Source: Aeromicrobium massiliense JC14 (GTDB lineage: Bacteria > Actinomycetota > Actinomycetes > Propionibacteriales > Nocardioidaceae). From it: 64,000 bases of DNA. The first letter of the stretch is position 1; each line of letters opens with the position of its first letter. The position numbers and the translations under genes are program-made. The notes below the pieces were generated by a model, which ran no database searches, had not been told where the DNA came from, and worked only from the letters and a program-made list of their open reading frames with translations. Positions 1-8,222 of this stretch are shown in pieces. The DNA is taken from the NCBI RefSeq assembly GCF_000312105.1, contig NZ_HE978638.1:302386-366385 (forward strand), written 5' to 3'.

Positions 1-588
1 GTGTTCAGCCTGGCCGAGATGGTCGAGGCGTTCGAGGTCGGCCGGGTCAACCCGAACCCGGCCCGTTTCGACCTCGACAAGTGCACCGCCATCAACGGCT
101 CCCACGTGCGGCTGCTCCAGCCGGCCGAGCTGGTCGACCGGCTCGTCCCGCTGTTCCAGGCCGAGGGGCTGGTGGCGGACCCGCCGACCGAGTTCCAGGT
201 CGGGCTGCTGACCGCGGCCGCCCCGCTCGTCCACGAGCGCATGGCGCTGCTCAGCGAGGGCGTCGCGATGCTGCGCTTCCTGTTCGTCTCGGACGACGAG
301 TTCACCGTCGACGAGGCCGACCGGGCCAAGCAGCTCGACGAGAAGGGCCTGGACGTCGTCCGGGCCGCTCGCGAGGCGCTGGCCGACCTGCCCGTCTGGT
401 CGACCGCGACGATCGAGGGTGCCCTGCGCGCGCGTCTGATCGACGAGCTCGGGCTCAAGCCGCGCGTCGCCTTCGGGCCCGTGCGCGTGGCCACGACGGG
501 CAGCCGCATCTCGCCGCCGCTGTTCGAGTCGCTGGAGCTGCTCGAGAAGCGCCGCACGCTGGCCCGCCTCGACGCAGCCCTCGGCTGA
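1..588 (+). CDS. gltX: glutamyl-tRNA synthetase, C-terminal part (cut by window start)
   Basis: Class I aminoacyl-tRNA synthetase that charges tRNA-Glu with glutamate in the cytosol. The frame is open from the window edge, so the GTG at base 1 is an internal codon and the Rossmann catalytic domain with its HIGH and KMSKS signatures lies upstream. The visible 195 residues start just after the expected KMSKS region. FDLDKCTAINGSHVR (residues 23-37) is the conserved stretch opening the helical anticodon-binding domain of bacterial GltX, and the remainder is the all-helical C-terminus. A strong hairpin terminator follows directly, then tRNA-Gln and two tRNA-Glu genes, a neighbourhood often seen for gltX in actinobacteria. 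Identification is by motif recognition and is quite secure; the full length cannot be judged. Confidence 0.93.
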   Translation: MFSLAEMVEAFEVGRVNPNPARFDLDKCTAINGSHVRLLQPAELVDRLVPLFQAEGLVADPPTEFQVGLLTAAAPLVHERMALLSEGVAMLRFLFVSDDEFTVDEADRAKQLDEKGLDVVRAAREALADLPVWSTATIEGALRARLIDELGLKPRVAFGPVRVATTGSRISPPLFESLELLEKRRTLARLDAALG

Positions 589-594
589 GCGCGG

Positions 595-628
595 GACGAC
601 CCCCGGTTTGGGACGTCCGGGGGTCGTC
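595..628 (+). terminator. Terminator hairpin after gltX
   Basis: A 12-bp perfect stem (595-606 with 617-628) closing a 10-base loop, seven bases after the gltX stop codon. No long T tract follows, as is usual in high-GC actinobacteria. It separates gltX from the tRNA cluster. Confidence 0.7.
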
Positions 629-674
629 GGGTAACGTTGTCTCTCGGTTCGGGGACGCGAGTCCACGGCACCGG

Positions 675-746
675 TGGGGTATGGTGTAATTGGCAACACG
701 GCTGATTCTGGTTCAGTTGTTCTAGGTTCGAGTCCTAGTACCCCAG
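675..746 (+). tRNA. tRNA-Gln (anticodon CTG)
   Basis: Complete cloverleaf: 7-bp acceptor stem TGGGGTA with TACCCCA, anticodon stem GCTGA/TCAGT with loop TTCTGGT giving anticodon CTG, and T arm CTAGG-TTCGAGT-CCTAG. Discriminator base is G at 746; CCA is not encoded. A possible -10 (TAACGT, 632-637) lies upstream just after the gltX terminator. Confidence 0.95.
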
Positions 747-773
747 CTTCGAGAACCCCGGTTCTCGTCTCCT

Positions 774-849
774 GGCCCCGTTGTGTAGCGGCCTAGCACG
801 TCGCCCTCTCAAGGCGGTAGCGCGGGTTCGAATCCCGTCGGGGCTACCA
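774..849 (+). tRNA. tRNA-Glu (anticodon CTC), copy 1
   Basis: Acceptor GGCCCCG pairs with CGGGGCT (first pair G-U), anticodon stem TCGCC/GGCGG with loop CTCTCAA gives CTC, and the T arm is GCGGG-TTCGAAT-CCCGT. The discriminator A at 846 is followed by an encoded CCA (847-849). It is identical to the second copy at 1031. It sits 27 bases after tRNA-Gln and probably shares that transcript, which ends at the hairpin 857-885. Confidence 0.95.
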
Positions 850-856
850 GGAACGC

Positions 857-885
857 AAGGCCCCCGAGCATCGCTCGGGGGCCTT
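857..885 (+). terminator. Terminator after tRNA-Glu copy 1
   Basis: Perfect 13-bp stem: 857-869 pairs with 873-885 around the 3-base loop ATC. The same hairpin recurs after the second tRNA-Glu, so tRNA and terminator were duplicated together. Confidence 0.8.
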
Positions 886-983
886 CGTCGTGCTCGGCCT
901 CGATGGACGGCTCGCTGCTCGGCGGTGTCCGGCGAGCGACGAACGTCACCGGACCCCGGCTCGAAGTCACCCGACGGCGCTGG

Positions 984-989
984 TAAAGT
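984..989 (+). promoter_or_regulatory. -10 hexamer of tRNA-Glu copy 2
   Basis: TAAAGT about 40 bases upstream of the second tRNA-Glu, in the spacer between the two copies. This is a typical actinobacterial -10; no convincing -35 is visible. It would let copy 2 be transcribed independently of the upstream tRNAs. Confidence 0.5.
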
Positions 990-1030
990 TCTCTTCGGTT
1001 CAGGCGCTCCGGTGCCCGAGCCGCGCACGT

Positions 1031-1106
1031 GGCCCCGTTGTGTAGCGGCCTAGCACGTCGCCCTCTCAAGGCGGTAGCGCGGGTTCGAATCCCGTCGGGG
1101 CTACCA
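1031..1106 (+). tRNA. tRNA-Glu (anticodon CTC), copy 2
   Basis: Base-for-base identical to the copy at 774-849, including the encoded CCA (1104-1106), displaced by 257 bases. It has its own upstream -10 (TAAAGT, 984-989) and its own terminator. The two copies raise dosage of the CTC isoacceptor, in keeping with heavy GAG codon use in this GC-rich genome. Confidence 0.95.
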
Positions 1107-1112
1107 CGTGGA

Positions 1113-1139
1113 AGGCCCCCGAGCATCGCTCGGGGGCCT
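1113..1139 (+). terminator. Terminator after tRNA-Glu copy 2
   Basis: Stem 1113-1124 pairs with 1128-1139 around loop ATC. Its sequence matches the terminator of tRNA-Glu copy 1. Confidence 0.78.
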
Positions 1140-1177
1140 GCGCCATTCCTAGGGTGCAACGCCTGGCCCCGCGGCGG

Positions 1178-1888
1178 CTAGACGGCGCGCGAGCCCGGGA
1201 CGAGACCCGTGCGACCCTCCCAGGAGCCGTGCTCCGACAGTGGCCGGAACCGGAAGGTCGCGAACTCGTGGTGGAAGTCCCTGCGCTCGCGCTCGCGCAT
1301 GGCCGCTGCGTGCCGCGAGGGATCGGACACGCTGGAGCGACCGTGGACCATCTCCACCATCTGGCGCGTGCTGTGCCAGATCGAGAAGGTCGAGATGGTG
1401 CGTGGGGGCCGGAACCCGGCGACGGCGAGGCTCACGCCGGGGTGGTCGCGCACGAGGCGTTCCACGGGCCGGCCGTGGTGCAGGAAGCGGGGGATCTCCG
1501 GCATCCGCATCCGAGCGAGCGTGACGGCCACGACCGGCTCGTCCTGGTCCCAGGCCCCCGCTCGAACCGGCAGCCCCGGGAACGCGGTGATGCTCGACCA
1601 GCGGCGCAGGTACTCCATCCGTACGTGCCATCCGGCGGCGAGGGACCTTCCCAGCGGGTCGCGGACCAGGAACCGATCGAGGGCCGCGTCGTCCTGCCAC
1701 TGCGCGAAGACGGCCAGTCTTCGCAGCTGGAGCCGGTCAGGTGACACCACCGGCGCCCCGAGCCGCATGAGCGAGAGGCACTCGAGGTGGTCGAGCCCCG
1801 GCACGGCGGCGGGCGTCGGCGGGCTCAGCAGCGTCCTGGTGCCGGTCAGTCGAGCGACCTCGGCGAGGTGGAAGCTGTGGACGGTCAC
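1178..1888 (-). CDS. spheroidene monooxygenase-like (CrtA-like) protein
   Basis: 236-residue protein resembling actinobacterial proteins annotated as spheroidene monooxygenase-like, which share an N-terminal antibiotic-monooxygenase-like ferredoxin fold. PVVAVTLARMR (around residues 118-128) and the stretch FSIWHSTRQMVEMVHG near residue 170 match the conserved C-terminal half of that family. No carotenoid genes are nearby, so a role in carotenoid oxidation is not supported; heme binding or an undefined oxygenase role is possible. Its start codon overlaps the end of the upstream gene by four bases (1885-1888, ATGA), so the two are translationally coupled. The function remains open. Confidence 0.6.
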   Translation of the reverse strand: MTVHSFHLAEVARLTGTRTLLSPPTPAAVPGLDHLECLSLMRLGAPVVSPDRLQLRRLAVFAQWQDDAALDRFLVRDPLGRSLAAGWHVRMEYLRRWSSITAFPGLPVRAGAWDQDEPVVAVTLARMRMPEIPRFLHHGRPVERLVRDHPGVSLAVAGFRPPRTISTFSIWHSTRQMVEMVHGRSSVSDPSRHAAAMRERERRDFHHEFATFRFRPLSEHGSWEGRTGLVPGSRAV

Positions 1889-2733
1889 GACGCCCGCTCG
1901 AGCCGGTAGTGCAGTCGCAGGGCCGACGCTCCCCAGACGCGCAGCTCGTGGTCCGTGCGCAGCACTCCGTGGGGATCGACGTGGACGTGGAACGTCTCGT
2001 GGAGCGGGACCCGTGCCGCGTGCGCGCGGGCGCCGCGGACGACGACGTAGGCTCCGTCCTCCCCGAAGCCTCCGCGAGGCGACTCCAGGAGCAGCCCGCC
2101 GCCAGCCGTGACCGACGGGCGGAGGAAGACCTGCAGGTTGCCCGACTCGAGCGGGAACGCAACGTGGACGCTCGGTCGCGTGGCGCCCGGCAGCCGGCGT
2201 GCGGAGTAGGCGCCGCTGAAGACCGTCCGCCCGCTCTCACGCAGAGTCCGGGTCCACGCGGATGCGACCTGGACGCCGTCGTGGTCCCGTACCGGCGTGA
2301 CGTCGCTGTCCATGCCGTGCGCGACGTCCAGCGGACGCATGGGCAGGGCGAGCTGCTCGACCCGGCGGCCCCACCACCGCGCGACCACCTCGCCGAGCGG
2401 CCAGAACAGTGGTGACCAGCCCGACCACACGTCCATCCGCCACGACGCGGTGTGCTCGTAGAAGTCGCGCACGAGCGGGTGGAGGTGCTCCGCGGCGAAT
2501 CCCGGGCCGTCCAGGACGGACATGGACGGCAGCAGCCCGGCGTCGGGGTCCGGTGCGCCGAGCGTGCCTCCGTGCCGCGCCGCCTCGGCCTCGATCCACG
2601 CCGTGCTCACCCGGGCCGACGAGCTGACCGGCGCGTCCAGCCACTGCTGGTCACCGTCGAGGTCGACCCGGCGGCCGGTGACCTGCCAGAAGCTCCGGGA
2701 CGCGAGGTCCAGCACGTGGGGCACGGACCGCAT
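1885..2733 (-). CDS. conserved protein of unknown function, 282 aa
   Basis: I do not recognise a characterised family. The protein is soluble-looking, with no signal peptide or membrane segment, rich in Trp and His, and contains a distinctive central block (RDFYEHTASWRMDVWSGW, about residues 88-105, then WWGRRVEQLALP). It is the first gene of a two-gene minus-strand operon with the CrtA-like protein, overlapping it by four bases, which suggests a joint function. The promoter must lie in the 109-base gap to the divergent ada-alkA gene (2734-2842), where I see no clear hexamers. Confidence 0.7.
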   Translation of the reverse strand: MRSVPHVLDLASRSFWQVTGRRVDLDGDQQWLDAPVSSSARVSTAWIEAEAARHGGTLGAPDPDAGLLPSMSVLDGPGFAAEHLHPLVRDFYEHTASWRMDVWSGWSPLFWPLGEVVARWWGRRVEQLALPMRPLDVAHGMDSDVTPVRDHDGVQVASAWTRTLRESGRTVFSGAYSARRLPGATRPSVHVAFPLESGNLQVFLRPSVTAGGGLLLESPRGGFGEDGAYVVVRGARAHAARVPLHETFHVHVDPHGVLRTDHELRVWGASALRLHYRLERAS

Positions 2734-2842
2734 TGTGCCGCATCCGCAGCGCGGAGACGGACGGATCGAGCATTCCCACCCTCGCCACGTCCGCGTCCGA
2801 ATCCCGCCAGAACGAGTGGGGGAGACGCGTCATGATGGACGC

Positions 2843-4300
2843 GTGACCGACCTCCACGAGCAGCGCCACCGCGCCGTCGCCGCCCGCGACGCGCGCTTCG
2901 ACGGCATGTTCTTCACCGCGGTGCGCACGACCGGCGTCTACTGCCGGCCGTCGTGCCCGGCGGTCACCCCACGCATCCAGAACGTGGAGTTCTACGTCAC
3001 CGCCGCCGCGGCGCAGGACGCCGGCTACCGCGCCTGCCGCCGCTGCCGGCCCGACACCGTGCCCGGCTCCCCGGAGTGGGACGTCCGGGCGGATGTGGTG
3101 GGGCGCGCGATGCGGCTGATCGGCGACGGCGTCGTCGAGCGCGAGGGCGTCGGGGGACTGGCCGTGCGGCTCGGGTACAGCACCCGCCACCTCACCCGGC
3201 TGCTCACTGACGAGCTGGGCGCCGGCCCGCTTGCACTCGCCCGCAGCAACCGGGCGCAGACGGCCCGGCTGCTCATCGAGACCACCGCGATGGCGATGGC
3301 CGACGTGGCGTTCGCGGCCGGCTTCTCGTCGGTCCGCCAGTTCAACGACTCGGTCCGGGCCGCCTACGGCATGACGCCGCGCGAGCTGCGCACCCGCGGA
3401 GGGCGTGCGCCCGCTGCGGCCGGCACCCTCTCGTTGCGCCTGGCCGTCCGGCAGCCGTTCGCCGCCGACGCGATGCTCGAGTTCCTCGCCGACCACCTGG
3501 TGCCGGGCATGGAGACGGTCGACGGCCGCACGTACGTGCGCACCGTGCGTCTCCCGCACGGCCACGCCGTCGTGGCCCTGACGCTGCACGACGACCACGT
3601 CCGCTGCGACCTCGAGCTCGACGACCTGCGCGACACCGCGGTGGCCGTCGGACGCGCCCGCCGCCTGCTCGACCTGGACGCCGACCCGCTCGCGATCGAC
3701 GAGGTGCTGGGCGCCGACCCCGAACTAGCGCCCCACGTGGCCGCCGAGCCGGGCCTGCGGGTGCCCGGCTCCATGGACGGGTTCGAGACCGCCGCCCGGA
3801 CGATCGTGGGCCAGCAGGTCTCGCTCGCCGGCGCCGCGACCGTCCTGGGCCGCCTGGTCGCCGCCCACGGCGAGCCGGTCGACCTGCCGCTCGCCCGCCG
3901 GCACGGGCTCGACCGCGCCTTCCCGTCGCCGGACGTCGTGGCCAAGGTGCCGACCGAGTCGCTGGCGATGCCACGATCCCGCGCCCGGGCCCTGGCGGCG
4001 CTCGGGCAGGCCGTGGACGCCGGCGACCTCGCGCTCGACCCCGGCGCCGACCGTGACGAGGCGCGCGCCGCGCTGCTGGCGCTGCCGGGCGTGGGACCCT
4101 GGACCGCCGACTACGTGCTGATGCGCGGTCTGTCCCACCCCGACGTCCTGCTGACCACCGACCTGGTGCTGCGCCGCGAGCTGGAGCGCCGCGCGCTGGT
4201 CTCCGCCGACACCGACCGGTGGCGCCCCTGGCGCTCGTACGCCGGCATGCACCTGTGGCGGGCCGCGGCCTCGCCCGTCCCCGAGAGGAACCGACCATGA
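2843..4300 (+). CDS. Ada N-terminal / AraC HTH / AlkA DNA-3-methyladenine glycosylase fusion
   Basis: Alkylation-damage sensor and repair enzyme of 485 residues. The N-terminal Ada zinc domain has Cys34, Cys38, Cys65 and Cys68 (VYCRPSCP and ACRRC); one of these accepts methyl groups from phosphotriesters. An AraC-type HTH follows (about 90-185, with the second helix-turn-helix at [16 protein letters not shown]). The C-terminal half is an AlkA-type HhH glycosylase: [20 protein letters not shown] is the helix-hairpin-helix, and Asp in [10 protein letters not shown] is the expected catalytic Asp. GTG at 2843 is chosen because the Ada domain begins at once and no in-frame ATG exists nearby; the open frame extends further upstream without family similarity. 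The stop overlaps the ogt start (ATGA), so the two repair genes form an adaptive-response operon, likely autoactivated by methylated Ada. Confidence 0.9.
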   Translation: MTDLHEQRHRAVAARDARFDGMFFTAVRTTGVYCRPSCPAVTPRIQNVEFYVTAAAAQDAGYRACRRCRPDTVPGSPEWDVRADVVGRAMRLIGDGVVEREGVGGLAVRLGYSTRHLTRLLTDELGAGPLALARSNRAQTARLLIETTAMAMADVAFAAGFSSVRQFNDSVRAAYGMTPRELRTRGGRAPAAAGTLSLRLAVRQPFAADAMLEFLADHLVPGMETVDGRTYVRTVRLPHGHAVVALTLHDDHVRCDLELDDLRDTAVAVGRARRLLDLDADPLAIDEVLGADPELAPHVAAEPGLRVPGSMDGFETAARTIVGQQVSLAGAATVLGRLVAAHGEPVDLPLARRHGLDRAFPSPDVVAKVPTESLAMPRSRARALAALGQAVDAGDLALDPGADRDEARAALLALPGVGPWTADYVLMRGLSHPDVLLTTDLVLRRELERRALVSADTDRWRPWRSYAGMHLWRAAASPVPERNRP

Positions 4301-4758
4301 CCACACGCTGGATCGACTCGCCGATCGGCGGCCTGCGCCTGCACGCCCGCGCCGGACTGCTGGCGGCCATCGAGTTCGACGCCGAGCCGCGCGGCTCAGT
4401 TGTCGCCGACCCGGTGCTCGACGACGCCGAGCGCCAGCTCGCCGAGTACTTCGCCGGCGAGCGGCGCGACTTCGACCTGCCGCTGGCCAGCGAGGGCACC
4501 GCCTGGCAGCAGAAGGTCTGGGGCGAGCTGCGCCGCATCCCGTTCGGCGAGACGGCCAGCTACGGCGAGATCGCCCGGCGACTGGGCTACGAGCCGGTCG
4601 TGTCGCGGGCGGTCGGGGCGGCCAACGGGCGCAACCCGATCCCCATCGTCGTGCCGTGCCACCGGGTCATCGGAGCGGACGGGACGCTCACCGGCTACGC
4701 GGGCGGCCTGGAGCGCAAGCGGACGCTGCTGGCCCTGGAGCAGCCCGGCCTGTTCTGA
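4297..4758 (+). CDS. ogt: methylated-DNA--protein-cysteine methyltransferase (O6-alkylguanine repair)
   Basis: 153-residue suicide methyltransferase that transfers the alkyl group from O6-methylguanine to its own cysteine. The active-site motif is [10 protein letters not shown], preceded by the DNA-binding helix around [11 protein letters not shown]. An N-terminal ribonuclease-like domain occupies roughly residues 1-65. The ATG overlaps the stop of the Ada-AlkA fusion (ATGA), giving coupled translation. Together the two genes cover phosphotriesters, 3-methyladenine and O6-methylguanine, an unlinked-domain version of E. coli Ada plus AlkA. Length and motif are normal for the family. Confidence 0.95.
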   Translation: MTTRWIDSPIGGLRLHARAGLLAAIEFDAEPRGSVVADPVLDDAERQLAEYFAGERRDFDLPLASEGTAWQQKVWGELRRIPFGETASYGEIARRLGYEPVVSRAVGAANGRNPIPIVVPCHRVIGADGTLTGYAGGLERKRTLLALEQPGLF

Positions 4759-4824
4759 GCCGGGCACCACCGCGTTCGCCGCGCGTTCACCTGGGTACGG
4801 CAGGCTCGACGCAGGAGGTTCCCC

Positions 4825-5337
4825 ATGGGCAAGAAGGACACGGCTCGGCGCGAGATCGCCGAGCTGGAGGCCAAGGTCGACAGCTACCGCCAGAAGGTCA
4901 AGGCGCTGAAGGCCGCCGCGCAGGAGTCCGCGGACGACGCGGACCGCTGGAAGGCGAAGGCCAAGGAGCACAAGCGCCGGTCGGCGGAGTCGCGCGAGGC
5001 CGCCCGCCGGGCGCTCGAGGTGGCCGCCAAGGCGGAGAAGCAGGCGCGCAAGGCGCAGAAGAAGGCCAAGAAGGCGCTCGCCACGGTCACCGAGCACGCC
5101 GAGACGCCGCTCGCGCCGGTGCCCGACCTGCCGGAGGAGGCCGCGCCGGACGCCCCGGTCGTCGACGACCAGCCGCTCGCGGCCCGGGTGCTGGAGCCCG
5201 CCGTCATGGTGCCGGCCGACGAGCCGTACGCGACCTGGAGCCTCACCCGGCTGCGGGCCGAGGCCCGGGCGCAGGGCGTGCCCGGCTACTCCCGCATGCC
5301 GCGCGAGCAGCTGCTGCTCGCGCTGGGCACGCGATAG
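4825..5337 (+). CDS. coiled-coil protein with C-terminal Rho-N/SAP-like domain
   Basis: 170-residue protein with three parts: an N-terminal highly charged Lys/Glu/Ala-rich coiled coil (about residues 5-90), a Pro/Ala-rich acidic linker (about 95-130), and a C-terminal module WSLTRLRAEARAQGVPGYSR (about 137-156) that looks like the Rho N-terminal/SAP-type helix-extended-loop-helix used for nucleic-acid binding. It has an excellent ribosome site (AGGAGG, seven bases before ATG). It follows ogt by 66 bases and may be cotranscribed. The function is unknown; histone-like or RNA-binding behaviour is inference from composition. Confidence 0.75.
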   Translation: MGKKDTARREIAELEAKVDSYRQKVKALKAAAQESADDADRWKAKAKEHKRRSAESREAARRALEVAAKAEKQARKAQKKAKKALATVTEHAETPLAPVPDLPEEAAPDAPVVDDQPLAARVLEPAVMVPADEPYATWSLTRLRAEARAQGVPGYSRMPREQLLLALGTR

Positions 5338-5341
5338 TCCG

Positions 5342-6064
5342 CTAGCCCTCGTTCGACCGCCGCAGCGACTGTGAGAGCCGCTCGGCGGCGGCGACGACCG
5401 CCGGGGCGTGCATGCGTCCGGGCTGACGGGTCAGGCGCTCGAGCGGGCCCGACACCGACACGGCCGCGACGACCTTGCCGGAGGGGGAGCGGACCGGCGC
5501 CGAGACCGAGCCGACGCCGGCCTCGCGCTCGCCGACGCTCTGCGCCCAGCCGCGACGCCGGACGGCCGACAGCTCGGCGGCCGAGAACGTCGCCTTCACC
5601 AGGCCCTTGTTCATGCGCTCGGGGTCCTCCCAGGCCAGCAGCACCTGGGCCGCGGATCCCGCGGACATGGTCAGCTGCGACCCGACCGGGATCGAGTCGC
5701 GCAGGCCCGTGGGACGATCGGCCGACGCCACGCACACGCGGGCGTCGCCCTGGCGCCGGTACAGCTGCGCCGACTCGCCGGTGATGTCGCGCAGCCGCGC
5801 GAGCACCGGGCCGGCGGCGGCCAGCAGACGGTCCTCGCCGGCGGCGGCGGCCAGCTCGCCCAGGCGCGGGCCGAGGATGAAGCGGCCCTGCATGTCGCGC
5901 GCCACGAGCCGGTGGTGCTCGAGCGCCACGGCCAGGCGATGCGCGGTCGGCCGGGCCAGGCCGGTGCCCGCCACGAGTCCGGCGAGGGTCTGCGGTCCGG
6001 GCTCGAGAGCGGCCAGGACGAGTGCGGCTTTGTCCAGAACGCCGACTCCGCTAGAGTTGTCCAT
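5342..6064 (-). CDS. ndgR: IclR-family regulator of leucine biosynthesis (NdgR/LtbR type)
   Basis: 240-residue regulator with an N-terminal winged HTH (about 8-60, TLAGLVAGTGLARPTAHRLA) and a C-terminal IclR effector domain (about 75-235). In Streptomyces (NdgR) and Corynebacterium (LtbR), the IclR gene divergent from leuCD controls branched-chain amino-acid synthesis; the identical context here is the main reason for this assignment. The start at 6064 (ATG before DNSSGVGVLDKAAL) is chosen over an ATG at 6154 because family members start here and a -10 (CAGTAT) sits six bases before it. The longer form would run into leuC. Autoregulation is likely because an inverted repeat overlaps that -10. 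Confidence 0.88.
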   Translation of the reverse strand: MDNSSGVGVLDKAALVLAALEPGPQTLAGLVAGTGLARPTAHRLAVALEHHRLVARDMQGRFILGPRLGELAAAAGEDRLLAAAGPVLARLRDITGESAQLYRRQGDARVCVASADRPTGLRDSIPVGSQLTMSAGSAAQVLLAWEDPERMNKGLVKATFSAAELSAVRRRGWAQSVGEREAGVGSVSAPVRSPSGKVVAAVSVSGPLERLTRQPGRMHAPAVVAAAERLSQSLRRSNEG

Positions 6065-6069
6065 GTCTT

Positions 6070-6099
6070 GATACTGCCGTATCGCATTGTGAGACGCAA
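6070..6099. promoter_or_regulatory. ndgR promoter with overlapping inverted-repeat operator, ndgR/leuC intergenic region
   Basis: On the minus strand TTGCGT (6094-6099), a 17-base spacer and CAGTAT (6071-6076) form a good promoter, and ATG follows the -10 by six bases. The perfect inverted repeat GATAC-TGCC-GTATC (6070-6083) lies on top of the -10, a natural position for a repressor. Only 82 bases separate the two divergent genes, so one bound dimer could affect both. The leuC promoter itself is not obvious. Confidence 0.55.
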
Positions 6100-6146
6100 G
6101 TGCGACACGACTCAGGACCGACGAACCACCAGCCGAGGAGCCAGAC

Positions 6147-7568
6147 ATGGGCAAGACGCTTGCTGAGAAGATCTGGGACGACCACGTCGTCCGCAGCGCC
6201 GACGGAGAGCCGGACCTGCTCTACATCGACCTGCACCTCATCCACGAGGTCACCAGCCCCCAGGCGTTCGACGGGCTCCGCCTCTCCGGCCGCCCCGTCC
6301 GCCGGCCGGACCTGACGCTGGCCACCGAGGACCACAACATCCCCACGACCGACCTCGACAAGCCGATCGCCGACCTGGTGTCGCGCACCCAGGTCGAGAC
6401 GCTGCGCCGCAACGCCGAGGAGTTCGGCGTCCGGCTGCACCCGATGGGCGACATCGACCAGGGCATCGTCCACGTCGTCGGCCCGCAGCTGGGCCTGACC
6501 CAGCCGGGCATGACGATCGTCTGCGGCGACTCGCACACGTCCACCCACGGCGCCTTCGGCTCGATCGCCTTCGGCATCGGCACGTCCGAGGTCGAGCACG
6601 TGCTGGCCACGCAGTCGCTGTCGCAGGCCAAGCCGAAGATGATGGCCGTCGAGGTCGTGGGCGACCTGCCCGAGGGCTCGACCGCCAAGGACCTCATCCT
6701 GGCGCTCATCACGCAGGAGACCACCGGCGGCGGCCAGGGCTACATCGTGGAGTACCGCGGCGAGGCCATCCGCAAGCTGTCGATGGAGGCGCGGATGACC
6801 ATCTGCAACATGTCCATCGAGTGGGGCGCCAAGGCCGGCCTCATCGCGCCGGACGACACGACGTTCGACTACCTGCAGGGACGTCCGCACGCCCCGCAGG
6901 GCGAGGACTGGGACGCCGCCGTCGCGTACTGGCGCAGCCTGGTCACCGACGACGACGCGGTGTTCGACAAGGTCGTGACGATCGACGCCAGCACCATCAC
7001 GCCGTTCGTCACCTGGGGCACCAACCCGGGCCAGGGCGTGGCGCTGTCCGGCGACGTCCCCGACCCGGCCTCGTTCGAGGATCCGAACGAGCGCGTCGCC
7101 GCCGAGCGGGCGCTGGAGTACATGGGCCTGACCGCCGGCACGCCGATGCGCGACATCGCCGTCGACACCGTCTTCATCGGCTCGTGCACCAACGGCCGCA
7201 TCGAGGACCTGCGCACCGCGGCCGGCCTCATCGAGGGCCACAAGGTCGCCGAGGGCACCCGCGTGCTCGTCGTGCCCGGGTCGGTGCGGGTGCGCCTGCA
7301 GGCCGAGCAGGAGGGCCTGGACGTCGTGTTCAAGGACGCCGGTGCCGAGTGGCGCGGCGCGGGCTGCTCGATGTGCCTGGGCATGAACCCCGACCAGCTG
7401 ACCCCGGGGGAGCGCAGCGCCTCCACGTCCAACCGCAACTTCGAGGGCCGTCAGGGCAAGGGCGGCCGCACCCACCTGGTGTCGCCCGAGGTGGCCGTCG
7501 CCACCGGTGTGCTGGGGCACCTCGCCTCGCCCACCGACCTGCAGCAGCTGACGAAGGCAGGAGCCTGA
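6147..7568 (+). CDS. leuC: 3-isopropylmalate dehydratase large subunit
   Basis: Aconitase-family enzyme of 473 residues that, with LeuD, isomerises 2-isopropylmalate to 3-isopropylmalate in leucine synthesis. The [4Fe-4S] ligands are visible as Cys347 (GSCTNGR) and Cys407/Cys410 (GCSMCLGM). The N-terminus ([15 protein letters not shown]) is typical, and GAGGAG stands seven bases upstream of the ATG. Length matches the family. leuD follows after three bases. It is divergent from the IclR regulator that probably controls it. Confidence 0.97.
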   Translation: MGKTLAEKIWDDHVVRSADGEPDLLYIDLHLIHEVTSPQAFDGLRLSGRPVRRPDLTLATEDHNIPTTDLDKPIADLVSRTQVETLRRNAEEFGVRLHPMGDIDQGIVHVVGPQLGLTQPGMTIVCGDSHTSTHGAFGSIAFGIGTSEVEHVLATQSLSQAKPKMMAVEVVGDLPEGSTAKDLILALITQETTGGGQGYIVEYRGEAIRKLSMEARMTICNMSIEWGAKAGLIAPDDTTFDYLQGRPHAPQGEDWDAAVAYWRSLVTDDDAVFDKVVTIDASTITPFVTWGTNPGQGVALSGDVPDPASFEDPNERVAAERALEYMGLTAGTPMRDIAVDTVFIGSCTNGRIEDLRTAAGLIEGHKVAEGTRVLVVPGSVRVRLQAEQEGLDVVFKDAGAEWRGAGCSMCLGMNPDQLTPGERSASTSNRNFEGRQGKGGRTHLVSPEVAVATGVLGHLASPTDLQQLTKAGA

Positions 7569-7571
7569 GCC

Positions 7572-8168
7572 ATGGAGAAGTTCACCGCGCACACCGGTGT
7601 CGGCGCCCCGCTGCGCCGCAGCAACGTCGACACCGACCAGATCATCCCGGCGGTCTACCTCAAGCGGGTGACCCGCACCGGGTTCGAGGACGGCCTGTTC
7701 TCGGCCTGGCGCAACGACGAGTCGTTCGTGCTCAACCAGGACGCCTACAAGGACGCGACCGTGCTCGTCGCCGGCCCCGACTTCGGCACCGGGTCGTCGC
7801 GCGAGCACGCCGTCTGGGCGCTCATGGACTACGGCTTCAAGGCGGTCATCTCGCCGCGCTTCGCCGACATCTTCCGGGGCAACTCGGGCAAGGCCGGCCT
7901 GCTGGCCGCCCAGGTCGACGAGGACGTCGTGGAGCAGCTGTGGGCGTACCTGGAGGCCGACCCGGGCGCGAGCGTCACGGTCGACCTGGAGTCGCGCACC
8001 GTCCGGGCCGGCGACCTCGAGGCCCCGTTCCACATCGACGACTACACGCGCTGGCGGCTGCTCGAGGGCCTCGACGACGTGGCGATCACGCTGTCGCACG
8101 ACGAGGACATCAGCGCCTACGAGTCGCGTCGTCCGGCGTTCAAGCCGGCGACGCTCCCGGCCCGCTGA
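7572..8168 (+). CDS. leuD: 3-isopropylmalate dehydratase small subunit
   Basis: 198-residue swivelling subunit that forms the active isopropylmalate isomerase with LeuC. Characteristic motifs: [15 protein letters not shown] near the start and [17 protein letters not shown] in the middle. It begins three bases after leuC, with the ribosome site AGGAG inside the end of leuC. Length is normal. Confidence 0.97.
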   Translation: MEKFTAHTGVGAPLRRSNVDTDQIIPAVYLKRVTRTGFEDGLFSAWRNDESFVLNQDAYKDATVLVAGPDFGTGSSREHAVWALMDYGFKAVISPRFADIFRGNSGKAGLLAAQVDEDVVEQLWAYLEADPGASVTVDLESRTVRAGDLEAPFHIDDYTRWRLLEGLDDVAITLSHDEDISAYESRRPAFKPATLPAR

Positions 8169-8209
8169 GCCCGCGTCGGGCCTGGGTGCGGCGCGGCCCC
8201 GTCGCGCCG

Positions 8210-8215
8210 TAGGCT
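8210..8215 (+). promoter_or_regulatory. -10 hexamer for the plsC-like gene, leaderless layout
   Basis: TAGGCT followed by seven bases and then the ATG at 8223. With a start site about seven bases after the -10, the mRNA would begin at or beside the start codon. Confidence 0.55.
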
Positions 8216-8222
8216 CGCCCCC

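Noticed and set aside
735-1159. Small ORFs across the tRNA-Glu region on both strands
   Set aside because: They are composed of tRNA and terminator sequence and repeat because the tRNA is duplicated.
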